This document shows positions 34,462-43,314 of a stretch of DNA of 64,000 nt, piece by piece. The stretch lies in contig NZ_PDJK01000002.1 in NCBI RefSeq assembly GCF_002564045.1, forward strand, positions 1,922,001-1,986,000, written 5' to 3'. Made by a program: the position numbers and the translations under genes. The stretch's first letter is position 1. Every line of letters begins with the position of its first letter. The notes under the pieces were generated by a model. That model saw only the letters and a list, made by a program, of their open reading frames with translations, searched no databases and had not been told where the DNA came from. Source of the stretch: Amycolatopsis sulphurea (lineage in GTDB: Bacteria; Actinomycetota; Actinomycetes; Mycobacteriales; Pseudonocardiaceae).

Positions 34462-34922
34462 ACTTCCTCGGCGGCTTCGCTTGTCAGGCTGTCGTAGTAC
34501 TCGTACATCGAGGCTCGTGTGATTTCAGCATCACCACGCTGACCGTCATTGAGCCCCGCATTCTTCCGCGCATCTCGCCAAGGAGCCTCGCGATGCGTCA
34601 ACTCACTGAGCCAGTGAGCAGCCTTGTCACCATACGAGTCCAGGACGATGTCAACGGTCTCGGACTCGCTGTCGGTGAGGCGTGACGGATCGCCCCCGAG
34701 TTTCTCGCCAGCCTGCAGCTCCCAGCGCTGACGGTGCTCCCCGTACAGCTTACGGACAACCGGACCATTGGCCCAAGCTTCGATACGTTCGGTGAAGAGG
34801 GGCTCTTCTTCCCAGACCAGGTGCCAAGCTTGGCTGTAGTACACGAGCTTCTGAAGCTTCATCGCCGTCATCGGGCCGCGCCGACCGAGAATGTAAGCGG
34901 CGACGTCTCGCACGTCTGCCAT
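34458..34922 (-). CDS. Panacea-domain (DUF4065/SocA-like) antitoxin-type protein
   Basis: 154 aa from ATG 34922, with GGAGG upstream; a GTG at 34937 is less likely. Panacea/GepA signature: DVAAYILGRRGPMTAMKLQK, LVYYSQAWHLVWEEEPLF and IEAWANGPVVRKLYGEHR. Known members are SocA of Caulobacter and PanA antitoxins that neutralise diverse toxins. The following gene overlaps by four bases. Start is close to a TTATCCACA site (34941-34949). Codon use is less GC-biased than the rest of the window, consistent with horizontal transfer. Confidence 0.85.
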   Translation of the reverse strand: MADVRDVAAYILGRRGPMTAMKLQKLVYYSQAWHLVWEEEPLFTERIEAWANGPVVRKLYGEHRQRWELQAGEKLGGDPSRLTDSESETVDIVLDSYGDKAAHWLSELTHREAPWRDARKNAGLNDGQRGDAEITRASMYEYYDSLTSEAAEEV

Positions 34923-35501
34923 GATGTCCCTCCTCACCAGTTATCCACAGACCTGCCCACAGGTGTGATGCGGGCTGTGTACATACCTTCTCATACGGCA
35001 ACGCGTTCAGCCGACAGGTCATCCTCGTATCGCCAGATCATGCACGAACACAACATGGAGACCGGTCTTGACCGAAGGATCGTCGGAAAATTTCGACATC
35101 TGCCCGTGAACCCAGGGAAGGGTGGCGCGCGTCACGCCTGTGGACAACCCCTCGACCGCACCCCTGTTCCATCCTGAGACCCCCTTTCATCCAGGATCCA
35201 ATGATAGAACGTATGTTCGAGAAGCGCCAGGATGGGTCCTCGTCTTCACCTAGATGTGGAAGCCTTCTCGTTCATCCGTCGACCTGACGTCAGGGAGGCC
35301 GACGGGATGGGGACCGGCGCCTGGCGCGCCCCGGTTCAAGCAGCGATCGGCAACGTCCGGACGCCTGCCATCAAGGACGAATTGATCAATACGAGCACGA
35401 TCAAGGACATCGCTCCACTGCTCGAACACCGCGCGAAGACCAGGAGGGCGAAGCCGTGTGCCCTGGCGACGGGGATGTTCCGCCTCGACAGGGTCATACA
35501 G
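34923..35501. other. Gene-free, lower-GC stretch between Panacea module and tRNA-Arg
   Basis: No supported gene. Open frames on both strands (for instance 35232-35534) lack ribosome sites and domain signs. Contains DnaA-box-like TTATCCACA at 34941-34949 and an inverted TTGTCCACA at 35139-35147. It may be a remnant of an element inserted beside the tRNA genes. Confidence 0.4.
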
Positions 35502-35533
35502 CAAGAAACCCCCTGTCGCCAGGAGGTTTCTTG
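35502..35533 (-). terminator. Hairpin downstream of tRNA-Arg
   Basis: CAAGAAACC (35502-35510) pairs with GGTTTCTTG (35525-35533), with an inner CTG/CAG pair, about 20 bp beyond the 3' end of tRNA-Arg on the minus strand. Probably its terminator, although a long T tail is absent. Confidence 0.5.
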
Positions 35534-35554
35534 ATATACTGTCTCGACCAGACG

Positions 35555-35628
35555 TGCGCCCGAAGGGATTCGAACCCCTGACCTTCTGATCCGTAGTCAG
35601 ATGCTCTATCCAGCTGAGCTACGGGCGC
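35555..35628 (-). tRNA. tRNA-Arg (anticodon ACG)
   Basis: Minus strand: acceptor GCGCCCG pairs with CGGGCGC, D-arm TAGCTCAGCTGGATAGAGC, anticodon loop CTACGGA within the TCTGA/TCAGA stem, T-arm GGTTCGAATCC and discriminator A. CCA is not encoded. It decodes CGN Arg codons. Confidence 0.97.
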
Positions 35629-35670
35629 GTGTTCAGTTGTAACCTAGCACCTGCCGGAGCAGGAACCAGC

Positions 35671-35759
35671 GGAGGCTCCGGGATTTGAACCCGGGAGGGG
35701 GGGTTACCCCCAACCGCATTAGCAGTGCGGCGCCATAGACCAGACTAGGCGAAGCCTCC
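35671..35759 (-). tRNA. tRNA-Ser (anticodon GCT)
   Basis: Minus strand, 89 nt: acceptor GGAGGCT with AGCCTCC, a long variable arm (GTTGGGGGTAACCCCCC) as expected of class II tRNA, anticodon GCT in the loop CTGCTAA, and T-arm GGGTTCAAATCC. Lies 42 bp upstream of tRNA-Arg on the same strand and may be co-transcribed. Confidence 0.97.
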
Positions 35760-35825
35760 TGGGTCCGAACGACCACTGCTCAGATAGGTTACACACCTGC
35801 CCCGACCACTGCGAAGCCACCCCCC

Positions 35826-37535
35826 TCAACGGTGCAGCAGGCGGCGCAGCCAGGGCGAACGGCCGCCGAGGCCTTCGGCTTCGAAGGTGGCGATGCCGAC
35901 TCGGGGCAGCGAACTCACGCCGGGGTACACGAGGTAGCGAGGGACCCAGCGGGGGCGGAACTTGGCATTGAATCGGTACAGGCTCTCGATCTGGATCCAG
36001 CGGGAGAAGAAGTGCAGCGCCTTCGCCGACATCCGGGCGACGGGGCCGGCGCCGATCCGTCTGCCCTGTTCCATCAGGGCGCGGAAGGCGGCGAAGTTCA
36101 GCGACACATGATCGATTCCGTGATCACGTGAGTACAGCAGCAATTCCGAGATCATCAGTTCGTTCACGCCGTTGTCCACGTCGCGGTCCCGGCGCATCAC
36201 GTCCAGCGAAAGGCCCTTCTCGCCCCACGGTACGAACTGCAGGACGCCGCGCGTACGGCCGTCCTGTTCCGCGGTGACCAGTACGGAACCGGCATCGCCC
36301 ATCCGGCCGAGGGCCATCGAGAAACCACGTTCGGTCTCGGTGCCGCGCCAGGCGGCGGCCAGCTCCGCCAGTTCGTGTAATTCCTCTTGGCGCAGGGTTT
36401 CGGCGCGGCGCACGAGCACTTTGTACCCGGCCCGTTTGGTTCGCGAAGTGGCCTGCCGCACGCCGCGCATGGTCCGGCCGTCCAAAGTGAACGTCTGGGT
36501 GTCGACGATGGCCTCGTCCCCTATTTCCAGCACATCCAGGCCGAACCGCGCCCACACCGTGGCGCCGAGTTCGGACGCGCCCATCGCGGCGGGCAGCCAG
36601 GCGTTGCGGCGGCAGATCTCCAGGTATTCCTCGATCGCCCCGGGCCAGGCCTCGTGGTCGCCGAGCGGGTCGGCCGAGGTCAGGGCGACGCCGGCGATCA
36701 CCCGGAAGGTGACCGCCGCCTTTCCCGACTTGGAGAACACCGCGAACTTGTCCCGGCGCAATGCGAAATAGCCGAGCGAGTCCCGTTCCCCGTGTTCGGT
36801 CAGCAATGCGTGCAGCCGGGACAGCTCCTCGTCCGACAGCTCCGGTGCGGGTTCTGCCGAGCGCAGCAGGAAATACGCGGCCAGCAGCACCCCGCCGAGG
36901 CTGAAGACCAAGCCGACGGTCGCGGACAGGTCCTCCAGCCATTCCGCGTGGAACACCGCGGGGCCGCTGACCCCGGACAGCGCCAGCGCGGACTGCGCGA
37001 GCCGCTGCGGGAAGCTCAGCGGATCGAGCATCCGCGGCGAGGCCGCCGAAAGCAGCAGCACGTTGATCACGAAACCGGACAGCAGCAGCTGCGCCAGGAC
37101 CCGGACAGCCCGCCACCGCCCGACCGTCGGGTCCGGGCGGGCGATGAAGTACGGCCGGGTGGCGAGCAAGCCGATCAGCAGCAGCACCGTGACCACGCCC
37201 GCGCCGAACACGTGCCGCAAACCCAGGTGCGCCAAGGTCAGCAGCGCGGTGAAGCCCACCGCGAGCTGCCACGCGCGGCGCTTGCGCCGGCGCAGCCCGG
37301 CTGCGAGCAGGATCAGCAGCACCCCGGTCACGATCGACACGGCAGCGGCGGCGGTCGTCGCCTCCTGCGGAAGTTCCAGCCATTCCGCCAGGTGACCACG
37401 CAGATCGCGGCCCGCCGGGAACACCACCGCGACGATCGTCGCCAGCCCGGCGAGCCGGGTGATCCACGTGATCGCCACGACCGACGTGGTTCCCGCCACC
37501 TGCCAGGTGTGCTGCCCGCGAGTCCCCGTCACCAC
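35826..37535 (-). CDS. MprF/LysX-like membrane protein with DUF2156 transferase domain
   Basis: 569 aa. Six or so transmembrane segments in the first ~240 residues (SVVAITWITRLAGLATIVAV, VSIVTGVLLILLAAGL, VVTVLLLIGLLATRPYF and others). A cytoplasmic C-terminal DUF2156 domain follows (about 255-560), with GVLQFVPWGEKGLSLDVMRR and the conserved end LYRFNAKFRPRWVPRYLVY. This domain in MprF and LysX transfers lysine (or another amino acid) from tRNA to phosphatidylglycerol, lowering surface charge and giving resistance to cationic peptides. Whether this protein transfers Lys, Ala or another group is unknown. No lysyl-tRNA synthetase domain is attached. Confidence 0.9.
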   Translation of the reverse strand: MVTGTRGQHTWQVAGTTSVVAITWITRLAGLATIVAVVFPAGRDLRGHLAEWLELPQEATTAAAAVSIVTGVLLILLAAGLRRRKRRAWQLAVGFTALLTLAHLGLRHVFGAGVVTVLLLIGLLATRPYFIARPDPTVGRWRAVRVLAQLLLSGFVINVLLLSAASPRMLDPLSFPQRLAQSALALSGVSGPAVFHAEWLEDLSATVGLVFSLGGVLLAAYFLLRSAEPAPELSDEELSRLHALLTEHGERDSLGYFALRRDKFAVFSKSGKAAVTFRVIAGVALTSADPLGDHEAWPGAIEEYLEICRRNAWLPAAMGASELGATVWARFGLDVLEIGDEAIVDTQTFTLDGRTMRGVRQATSRTKRAGYKVLVRRAETLRQEELHELAELAAAWRGTETERGFSMALGRMGDAGSVLVTAEQDGRTRGVLQFVPWGEKGLSLDVMRRDRDVDNGVNELMISELLLYSRDHGIDHVSLNFAAFRALMEQGRRIGAGPVARMSAKALHFFSRWIQIESLYRFNAKFRPRWVPRYLVYPGVSSLPRVGIATFEAEGLGGRSPWLRRLLHR

Positions 37536-37578
37536 GCGTGCAACACGTACGGCCCAGCCATGCTTCCCCCGTTTTCCC

Positions 37579-39558
37579 TCACTCCACGGCGAACTCCACG
37601 AACGGTGTCAGCGCCGCCGGATTGGCCAGCGCGTCCCTGCTCACCGCACTCTCCGGCGCGACTCCGGAGAGTATCCGCTTCACCGGTACCTCACATTTCT
37701 TACCGCTCAAGGTACGGGGAATTTCGGCGACCACCACGAAACGGTCCGGCACATGTCGCGGCGACAGTGCGTTGCGCAGTTCTTTCCGCAGGTCCGGCTC
37801 GATTTCGGCGAGGGTGACGCCGGGGGTGAGCACCAGGAAACAGAGCAGCCTGCCGTCCTCGTTGCCGACCGCCGAGGTGTCCACCACCAGCGAGTCGGCA
37901 ACCTGGTCGAAGGCCTCCACCACCCGGTAGAACTCGGCCGTGCCCATCCGCACGCCGCCACGGTTGAGCGTGGAGTCGCTGCGGCCGTAGATCACCGCGG
38001 AGCCGCGCCGGGTGAACCGGATCCAGTCCCCGTGCCGCCAGACCCCCGGGTACCGCTCGAAATACGCCTCGCGCAGCCGGGAGCCGTCCGGATCGGCCCA
38101 GAAGAACACCGGCATCGACGGCATCGGCTCGGTGATCACCAGTTCGCCGACCTCCTCGACGACCGGTTCGCCCTGCTCGTCGAACGCCGCCACCGCGGCA
38201 CCCAGCATCGGGCAGGACAGCTCGCCCAGCCACACCGCGACGTCCGGCGCCGCCCCGACGAGCGCCGCGCACAGGTCGGTCCCTCCGGAAACCGAGCAGA
38301 TCTGCACCGACTCACCGATTTCCCGGGCGATCCACCGGAATCCCTCCACCGCCAGCGGAGAACCGGTCGAGCCCAGGACGCGCAGCGCACTCAGGTCGTA
38401 CCGCTCGGCCGGTTTCAACCGGGCCTTGAGACAGCTCTGCACGAACGGCGCGGACGTGCCGAAGTAGCTGATCCGGTGCTGTTCGGCCAAGTGCCACAAC
38501 ACATTCAGGTCGGGATACCCGGGACTGCCGTCGTAGGCCACGATGGTCGCGCCGACGGTGAGGCCGGAGACGAGCAGGTTCCACATCATCCAGCCGGTGG
38601 TGGTGAACCAGAAGAACCGATCCCCCGGCCCGAGTCCTTGCTGCAGGCCAAGTGTCTTGAGGTGCTCGACGACGATGCCGCCGTGGCCCTGCACGATCCC
38701 CTTCGGCAGCCCGGTCGTGCCCGAGGAGTACAGCACCCACAACGGATGCGCGAAGTCCACCGGCTCATACGCGAGCGCACCGCCGCAGTGCTCGGCGAGC
38801 CACGCACGCCAGCCGATCGTGCCCTCGATGGTCCCTTCACCGACGTAATTCACCAGCACCGTGGCCGACAACGACGGAATCCGTGCCTGCAACTGCCGGA
38901 CTGTGTCGCGAATGTCGAACGAACGCCCGCCGTAGACGTATCCGTTCACCGCGATCAGGACCTTCGGCTCGATCTGGGTGAACCGCTCGGCGATCGCCCG
39001 GATCCCGAAATCCGGGGAACAGCACGACCAGATCGCGCCGAGCGAAGCCGTGGCGAGAAAGGCGATCAGGGTCTGCGGGCAGTTCGGCGCGAGGGCCACC
39101 ACACGGTCGCCCTTGCCGACGCCGAGCGCGACCAGTCCGGCGCGCGCCGCGGCGACCTGCGCGCGGAGATCGCCGTAGGTCAGCTGCTCGGTGAACCCGT
39201 CCTCGCGATGGAAGATGACGGCCGGCTCGTCATCGTCCTTCGACGCTCCGGCGACCCCGGGGCGGAGGGCGTGCTCGGCGTAGTTGAGCGTGCCGCCCTC
39301 GAACCACTTCGCCGCCGGCATGGCGCCGGACAGCACCGTGTGCGGCTGGTCGTACCAGCGCACACCGAAGAATTCCGCGACCGCGGCCCAGAACTCCGGG
39401 ATGTGCTCCACGGAGTAGCGCCACAGCTCGGCGTAGCCGGCGAGATCGGTGTCACGGTTCGCGCGCAACCAGTCGCGGAAGGCCTCGATCCTGGTGTCGG
39501 CGACCTGTTCGGGCGCGGGCCGCCAGAGCACTTCGGGCACATCGGGATTCGGCGTCAC
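37579..39558 (-). CDS. aacS: Acetoacetyl-CoA synthetase (acetoacetate--CoA ligase)
   Basis: 659 aa, ANL superfamily. N-terminal VLWRPAPEQVADTRIEAFRDW is the AACS-type entry. AMP-binding motif WVLYSSGTTGLPKGIVQGHGG, GDRFFWFTTTGWMMWNLL, then YGRSDSTLNRGGVRMGTAEFY and a C-terminal catalytic Lys in LSGKKCEVPVKRIL. Converts acetoacetate, ATP and CoA to acetoacetyl-CoA, linking ketone-body use to lipid or polyketide synthesis. Length equals the usual ~650 aa. It reads in the same direction as the dienelactone hydrolase-like gene 39 bp upstream. Confidence 0.93.
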   Translation of the reverse strand: MTPNPDVPEVLWRPAPEQVADTRIEAFRDWLRANRDTDLAGYAELWRYSVEHIPEFWAAVAEFFGVRWYDQPHTVLSGAMPAAKWFEGGTLNYAEHALRPGVAGASKDDDEPAVIFHREDGFTEQLTYGDLRAQVAAARAGLVALGVGKGDRVVALAPNCPQTLIAFLATASLGAIWSCCSPDFGIRAIAERFTQIEPKVLIAVNGYVYGGRSFDIRDTVRQLQARIPSLSATVLVNYVGEGTIEGTIGWRAWLAEHCGGALAYEPVDFAHPLWVLYSSGTTGLPKGIVQGHGGIVVEHLKTLGLQQGLGPGDRFFWFTTTGWMMWNLLVSGLTVGATIVAYDGSPGYPDLNVLWHLAEQHRISYFGTSAPFVQSCLKARLKPAERYDLSALRVLGSTGSPLAVEGFRWIAREIGESVQICSVSGGTDLCAALVGAAPDVAVWLGELSCPMLGAAVAAFDEQGEPVVEEVGELVITEPMPSMPVFFWADPDGSRLREAYFERYPGVWRHGDWIRFTRRGSAVIYGRSDSTLNRGGVRMGTAEFYRVVEAFDQVADSLVVDTSAVGNEDGRLLCFLVLTPGVTLAEIEPDLRKELRNALSPRHVPDRFVVVAEIPRTLSGKKCEVPVKRILSGVAPESAVSRDALANPAALTPFVEFAVE

Positions 39559-39597
39559 GCACAGAAATTAACTGTGACCGGCACCACCGGCAAGCGC

Positions 39598-40230
39598 TCA
39601 GCGCAAGTGCGCGTCGAACCAGTCGAGCGTGCGCTGCCAGGCTTCCTGCGCAGCTTCCGGATCGGCGTCGAAGCGGTGGTTCGCGCCCGGGTAGCGGACG
39701 ACGTTGGTGGCCACCTTCGCGGTCGCAGCGGCCTCCCGCAGCTGCTCCACCTCGGCCTCGCCGGCGGCGTCCCCGGCGTCGCCGAACATGCCCAGCCACG
39801 GGCTGGTCACCCGGCCGGCGATCGCGACCAGCCGGGGCAGCTCGGCGACCGCCTGCCCGCCGACGCTGACCGCCGCGCCGAGCTTGCGGTGCGACGCGAC
39901 CAGCAACGCCGCCGTGCCACCGAGATCGAAGCCGACGACCCCGCGCAGGTCCGCGTCGACACCGTGGTCGAGGAGCCATTCCAGGGTGAGGTCGGTGGCG
40001 TCGAGCAGATCCTGCCGGGTCAGCCCCTCGTCCCCGGCGAGGTGCGGGGTGACGGTGAGCCAGCCCTCCCCGGCCAGGCTCTTGACCAGCAGTAACACCC
40101 CGTCGGTCACGCCGTGCCCCTCGTGCAGCACGATCAGGCCACCGCGGACGGCACCTTCCGGCTCGGCGAAGGTCAGGCGCACACTGTGGCCGTCGGTACG
40201 CTGGTGATCCACGGTGGTCGTCGACGTCAT
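39598..40230 (-). CDS. Dienelactone hydrolase-family protein
   Basis: 210 aa from ATG 40230; a TTG at 40242 is the alternative. LIVLHEGHGVTDGVLLLVKS gives the Glu region of the DLH fold, GVVGFDLGGTAALLVA is the nucleophile elbow but with Asp where Cys or Ser is expected (GFCxGG or GFSxGG), and VRYPGANHRFDADPEAAQEA supplies the catalytic His. The altered nucleophile suggests an inactive or atypical enzyme. Located immediately upstream of acetoacetyl-CoA synthetase. Confidence 0.85.
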   Translation of the reverse strand: MTSTTTVDHQRTDGHSVRLTFAEPEGAVRGGLIVLHEGHGVTDGVLLLVKSLAGEGWLTVTPHLAGDEGLTRQDLLDATDLTLEWLLDHGVDADLRGVVGFDLGGTAALLVASHRKLGAAVSVGGQAVAELPRLVAIAGRVTSPWLGMFGDAGDAAGEAEVEQLREAAATAKVATNVVRYPGANHRFDADPEAAQEAWQRTLDWFDAHLR

Positions 40231-40333
40231 CGCCTCATGCAATCACCTCCGGGTGAATATGGGGAACCTTTGCGGATCGGCCGAGGCGAGATACGGTGAC
40301 CGCGCTGTCCCAGCTAGCCCCAGGAGACCGACG

Positions 40334-41392
40334 ATGCCGTCTCTCAGCCCGCGTTCCGACCTCGAATCGTTGCCGAAGTACGTCCCCGGCCGGACGATCG
40401 AAGGCGCTATCAAGCTCGCGAGCAACGAGGTGCCCGGCGGGCCGCTGCCCAGCGTGCAGCAGGCCGTGACCGCCGCGCTGACCACGGTGAACCGCTACCC
40501 GGACAACGGGGCGCAGGCGCTTCGTGAGCGGCTCTCGCAGGAGCTGGACGTGCCGCAGGAGCGGCTCGCCATCGGCTGCGGTTCGGTGTCGCTGTGCCAG
40601 CAGATGATCCAGGCGGTCTGCAGGCCGGGCGACGAAGCGCTGTTCGCCTGGCGCTCGTTCGAGGCTTACCCGATCGTGGCCCAGGTGGCGCACGCGGTGG
40701 GCGTGAAGGTCCCACTCACTCCGGCGCACGGTCTCGACCTCGACGCGATGCTGGCCGCCATCACCGAGCGGACGAAGCTGGTCTTCGTCTGCAATCCGAA
40801 CAACCCCACCGGCACCGCGCTGCACGCCAAGGAGATCGAGCGTTTCCTCGACGCCGTGCCGCCGCATGTACTGGTGGTGCTTGACGAGGCGTACAAGGAA
40901 TTCGTCACCGATTCCGAGGTGCCCGACGGCGTCGAGTTCACGCGCACCCGGGACAACGTCGCGGTGCTGCGCACGTTCTCCAAGGCGTACGGGCTGGCCG
41001 GGCTGCGGGTCGGCTACGCGGTGGCCCCGGAGCCGATCGCGCAGGCGCTGCAGCAGGTATACGTCGCGTTCTCGGTGAATTCGCTCGCGCAGATCGCCGC
41101 CATTGCCTCGCTGGACGCGGCGGACGAGCTGCTCGCGCGCTGCCGGGACATCATCGCCGAGCGCGAACGGGTGCGGAACGCGTTGCTGGAGATGGGTTAC
41201 GAGATCCCGCCGTCCCAGGCGAACTTCGTGTGGTTCCCGCTCGGCGAGCGCACTGTCGCCTTCGCCGAGCACATGCTGGACCACAAGCTGATCGTGCGCC
41301 CGTTCGCCGGCGACGGGGCCCGGGTGACCATCGGCACGCCGGAGGAGAACGATCAGCTCCTGGCCGCGGCGCGGGAGTTCGCGGCTATTTGA
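40334..41392 (+). CDS. pat: Aromatic amino acid / histidinol-phosphate-type aminotransferase
   Basis: 352 aa from ATG 40334 with AGGAG eight bases upstream. Fold-type I aminotransferase: IKLASNEVPGGPLPSV, RYPDNGAQALRERL, VFVCNPNNPTGT, VVLDEAYKEF and TFSKAYGLAGLRVGYA with the PLP Lys. Sequence and length closely match the actinobacterial HisC2/Pat group as I remember Mycobacterium tuberculosis Pat. Such enzymes make phenylalanine or tyrosine from phenylpyruvate or hydroxyphenylpyruvate. It is not in a his operon, supporting Pat over HisC. Overlaps the convergent TauE/SafE gene by 8 bp. Confidence 0.92.
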   Translation: MPSLSPRSDLESLPKYVPGRTIEGAIKLASNEVPGGPLPSVQQAVTAALTTVNRYPDNGAQALRERLSQELDVPQERLAIGCGSVSLCQQMIQAVCRPGDEALFAWRSFEAYPIVAQVAHAVGVKVPLTPAHGLDLDAMLAAITERTKLVFVCNPNNPTGTALHAKEIERFLDAVPPHVLVVLDEAYKEFVTDSEVPDGVEFTRTRDNVAVLRTFSKAYGLAGLRVGYAVAPEPIAQALQQVYVAFSVNSLAQIAAIASLDAADELLARCRDIIAERERVRNALLEMGYEIPPSQANFVWFPLGERTVAFAEHMLDHKLIVRPFAGDGARVTIGTPEENDQLLAAAREFAAI

Positions 41393-42146
41393 GCACCAGC
41401 TGCACCACCGCGGCCAGCCCGATCACCACGATCACGCCACGCAGCACGGCGGGCGGCAGTTTCCGGCCGATCTTCGCGCCGAGCTGCCCGCCGATCGTGG
41501 ATCCGAGCGCGAGCAGGCCGATCACCGGCCAGCTGACCGGGGCGATGCACGCGTAGATCACGCCGGCCACCACGTTGATCACCGCGGAAAGCGCGTTCTT
41601 CACGCCGTTGAGCCGCTGCAGGGGTTCCGAGAGCAGCATGCCCAGCACGGCCATCATCATCACGCCCTGTGCCGCGGTGAAGTAGCCGCCGTAGATGCCG
41701 ATCACGAACAGCAGCCCGAACAGCAGCGGCCCGGGCGTGTGTTCCTTGCCGTTGGCGGCCCGGCGGCCCTGGACCCATTTCGCGACCTTGGGCTGCACGA
41801 TCACCAGCACGACGGCGAGCCCGACCAGCACCGGGACGATCGCCTCGAAGGCGTTGCGCGGCAGGGTGAGCAGCAGCACCGTGCCGCCGATCGCGCCGAA
41901 GAACGAGGAGATCGCGAACCGCACCACCTGCGGCCAGTACCCGGCGAGTTCGGCCCGGTAACCGTAGGCCCCGCTGATGGTGCCCGGCGCGAGCCCGACC
42001 GCGTTGGACGTGGTCGCCGTAACCGGCGGATACCCCAGCGCGACGAGCACCGGGAAGGTCACCAGCGTGCCGGACCCGACCACCGCGTTGATGGTGCCCG
42101 CCCACACCCCGGCGACGAAGATGATCAGGGCGTGCCACCAGCTCAT
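41385..42146 (-). CDS. TauE/SafE-family sulfite/anion exporter
   Basis: 253 aa from ATG 42146. Polytopic with around eight hydrophobic segments. The TauE/SafE N-terminal repeat appears as FVAGVWAGTINAVVGSGTLV and TFPVLVALGYPPVTATTSNA; the second repeat includes GYFTAAQGVMMMAVLG and LNGVKNALSAVINVVAGVIY. Family members export sulfite, sulfonates or organic acids. The large frame extending to 43754 is antisense to real genes and rejected. Confidence 0.92.
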   Translation of the reverse strand: MSWWHALIIFVAGVWAGTINAVVGSGTLVTFPVLVALGYPPVTATTSNAVGLAPGTISGAYGYRAELAGYWPQVVRFAISSFFGAIGGTVLLLTLPRNAFEAIVPVLVGLAVVLVIVQPKVAKWVQGRRAANGKEHTPGPLLFGLLFVIGIYGGYFTAAQGVMMMAVLGMLLSEPLQRLNGVKNALSAVINVVAGVIYACIAPVSWPVIGLLALGSTIGGQLGAKIGRKLPPAVLRGVIVVIGLAAVVQLVLK

Positions 42147-42299
42147 GGATGGGACCATAGGCACTCGTCGGGATCCCGGCGACGTGATGTGGGCGGACCG
42201 ACACCGCTTCATCCGGGCGCGGACGATCGGATGCCGTCCCCGGCGCGCGGAGCTACTCTGTTCACAAATTTCTGAAAAGAATAGCCAGGGGGCGATCCG

Positions 42300-43112
42300 G
42301 TGGAGAAGGTGCGATTCACCAAGGAGAAGGAGACCATGCTCGGCACGCTGTACGGGCGTGCCCTCGACGCGCGGCGGGCGGATCCGGTGCTCGGCGACAC
42401 CGCGGCCGACGAGGCGGTGCGGCGGATCGAGTACGACTTCTCCCGGCTCGGGGTCAACCAGGACACCGCGATGTCCGTGGTGATCCGGGCGCGGGCGATG
42501 GACGAACTCGCCAAGGCCTGGCTGGACCGGCATCCGGACGCGGTCGTGCTGCACCTCGGCTGCGGGATGGACACGCGGGTCTTCCGGCTCGACCCGCCGG
42601 CCACCGTCGCCTGGTTCGACATCGACTACCCCGACGTGATCGCGTTGCGCGAGCGGATCTACCCGGCGCGGCCGGGCTACGCCACGATCGGCTCCTCGGT
42701 CATCGATTTCGCTTGGCTGGAGCGGGTTCCGGCGGATCGGCCGACACTGATCGTCGCCGAGGGGCTGACCATGTACCTCACCTCGGCGACCGGGACGGAG
42801 CTGGTGCGCCGGCTGGTCGGGCGGTTCCCGTCCGGACGGCTGATCTGGGACTTCTTCAGCACGCTCGGGATCAAAATCCAGTTTCTCAACCCGGTGGTCC
42901 GCCGCGCGAACGCGAAACTGCACTGGGGCATCGACGATCCGCACGAGCTGGAGCGCTACGGCCTGCGGCTGCTGTCCTGTTTGGACGCCACCGGCTGGGC
43001 GAGCCCGGAGGTGGCCGCGCGGCTGCCGGCGGGCTCCCGGCTCGCGCTGCGAGCGAGCACGCTCGTTCCCGCGCTGCGGCGGATGGGCCGGATCGGCGAG
43101 TGGGAGTTCTGA
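42300..43112 (+). CDS. Class I SAM-dependent methyltransferase (PPM1/TcmP-like)
   Basis: 270 aa from GTG 42300. LCM/PPM family motifs: AMSVVIRARAMDELAKAWL, VVLHLGCGMDTRVFRLDPP (SAM site) and VAWFDIDYPDVIALRER, then VAEGLTMYLTSA. Known relatives methylate carboxylates in polyketides (TcmP) or protein C-termini. No biosynthetic cluster is adjacent, so the substrate is unknown. A compound palindrome lies 79 bp beyond the stop. Confidence 0.9.
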   Translation: MEKVRFTKEKETMLGTLYGRALDARRADPVLGDTAADEAVRRIEYDFSRLGVNQDTAMSVVIRARAMDELAKAWLDRHPDAVVLHLGCGMDTRVFRLDPPATVAWFDIDYPDVIALRERIYPARPGYATIGSSVIDFAWLERVPADRPTLIVAEGLTMYLTSATGTELVRRLVGRFPSGRLIWDFFSTLGIKIQFLNPVVRRANAKLHWGIDDPHELERYGLRLLSCLDATGWASPEVAARLPAGSRLALRASTLVPALRRMGRIGEWEF

Positions 43113-43190
43113 CCCCGCTGCCTCGGTAAACCGCCCCAAGGCGAACCTCCTGACCACCCTCCACTCCGTACTCTCCCGGAGACGGAAGCT

Positions 43191-43237
43191 GTGAAGGGTC
43201 CCTTCACGGACTCTGAGTCCGTGAAGGGGCCCTTCAC
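43191..43237. repeat. 47-bp compound palindrome, copy 2
   Basis: Two GTGAAGGGNCCCTTCAC hairpins around GGACTCTGAGTCC. It lies downstream of the methyltransferase and before the cyclase gene, where it could terminate transcription. Confidence 0.92.
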
Positions 43238-43270
43238 GGCCTTGAACTTGTCGCGGTGACGGCCCGGCCG

Positions 43271-43302
43271 TGGGTTTTCTCGCTCCCGGCCGAGAAAACC
43301 CA
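43271..43302. promoter_or_regulatory. Perfect 12-bp dyad just before the cyclase start
   Basis: TGGGTTTTCTCG (43271-43282) and CGAGAAAACCCA (43291-43302) with an 8-base loop. It ends 12 bp before the GTG start, where it could be a repressor site or a mRNA hairpin covering the ribosome site. Confidence 0.5.
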
Positions 43303-43314
43303 TACGATCGGCGG

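Noticed and set aside
35232..35534. 100-aa plus-strand frame in the low-GC pocket
   Set aside because: No ribosome site, no homology recognised, ends inside the tRNA terminator hairpin.
37459..40095. 878-aa plus-strand open frame
   Set aside because: Mirrors acetoacetyl-CoA synthetase and dienelactone hydrolase-like genes on the minus strand; no ribosome site or domain.
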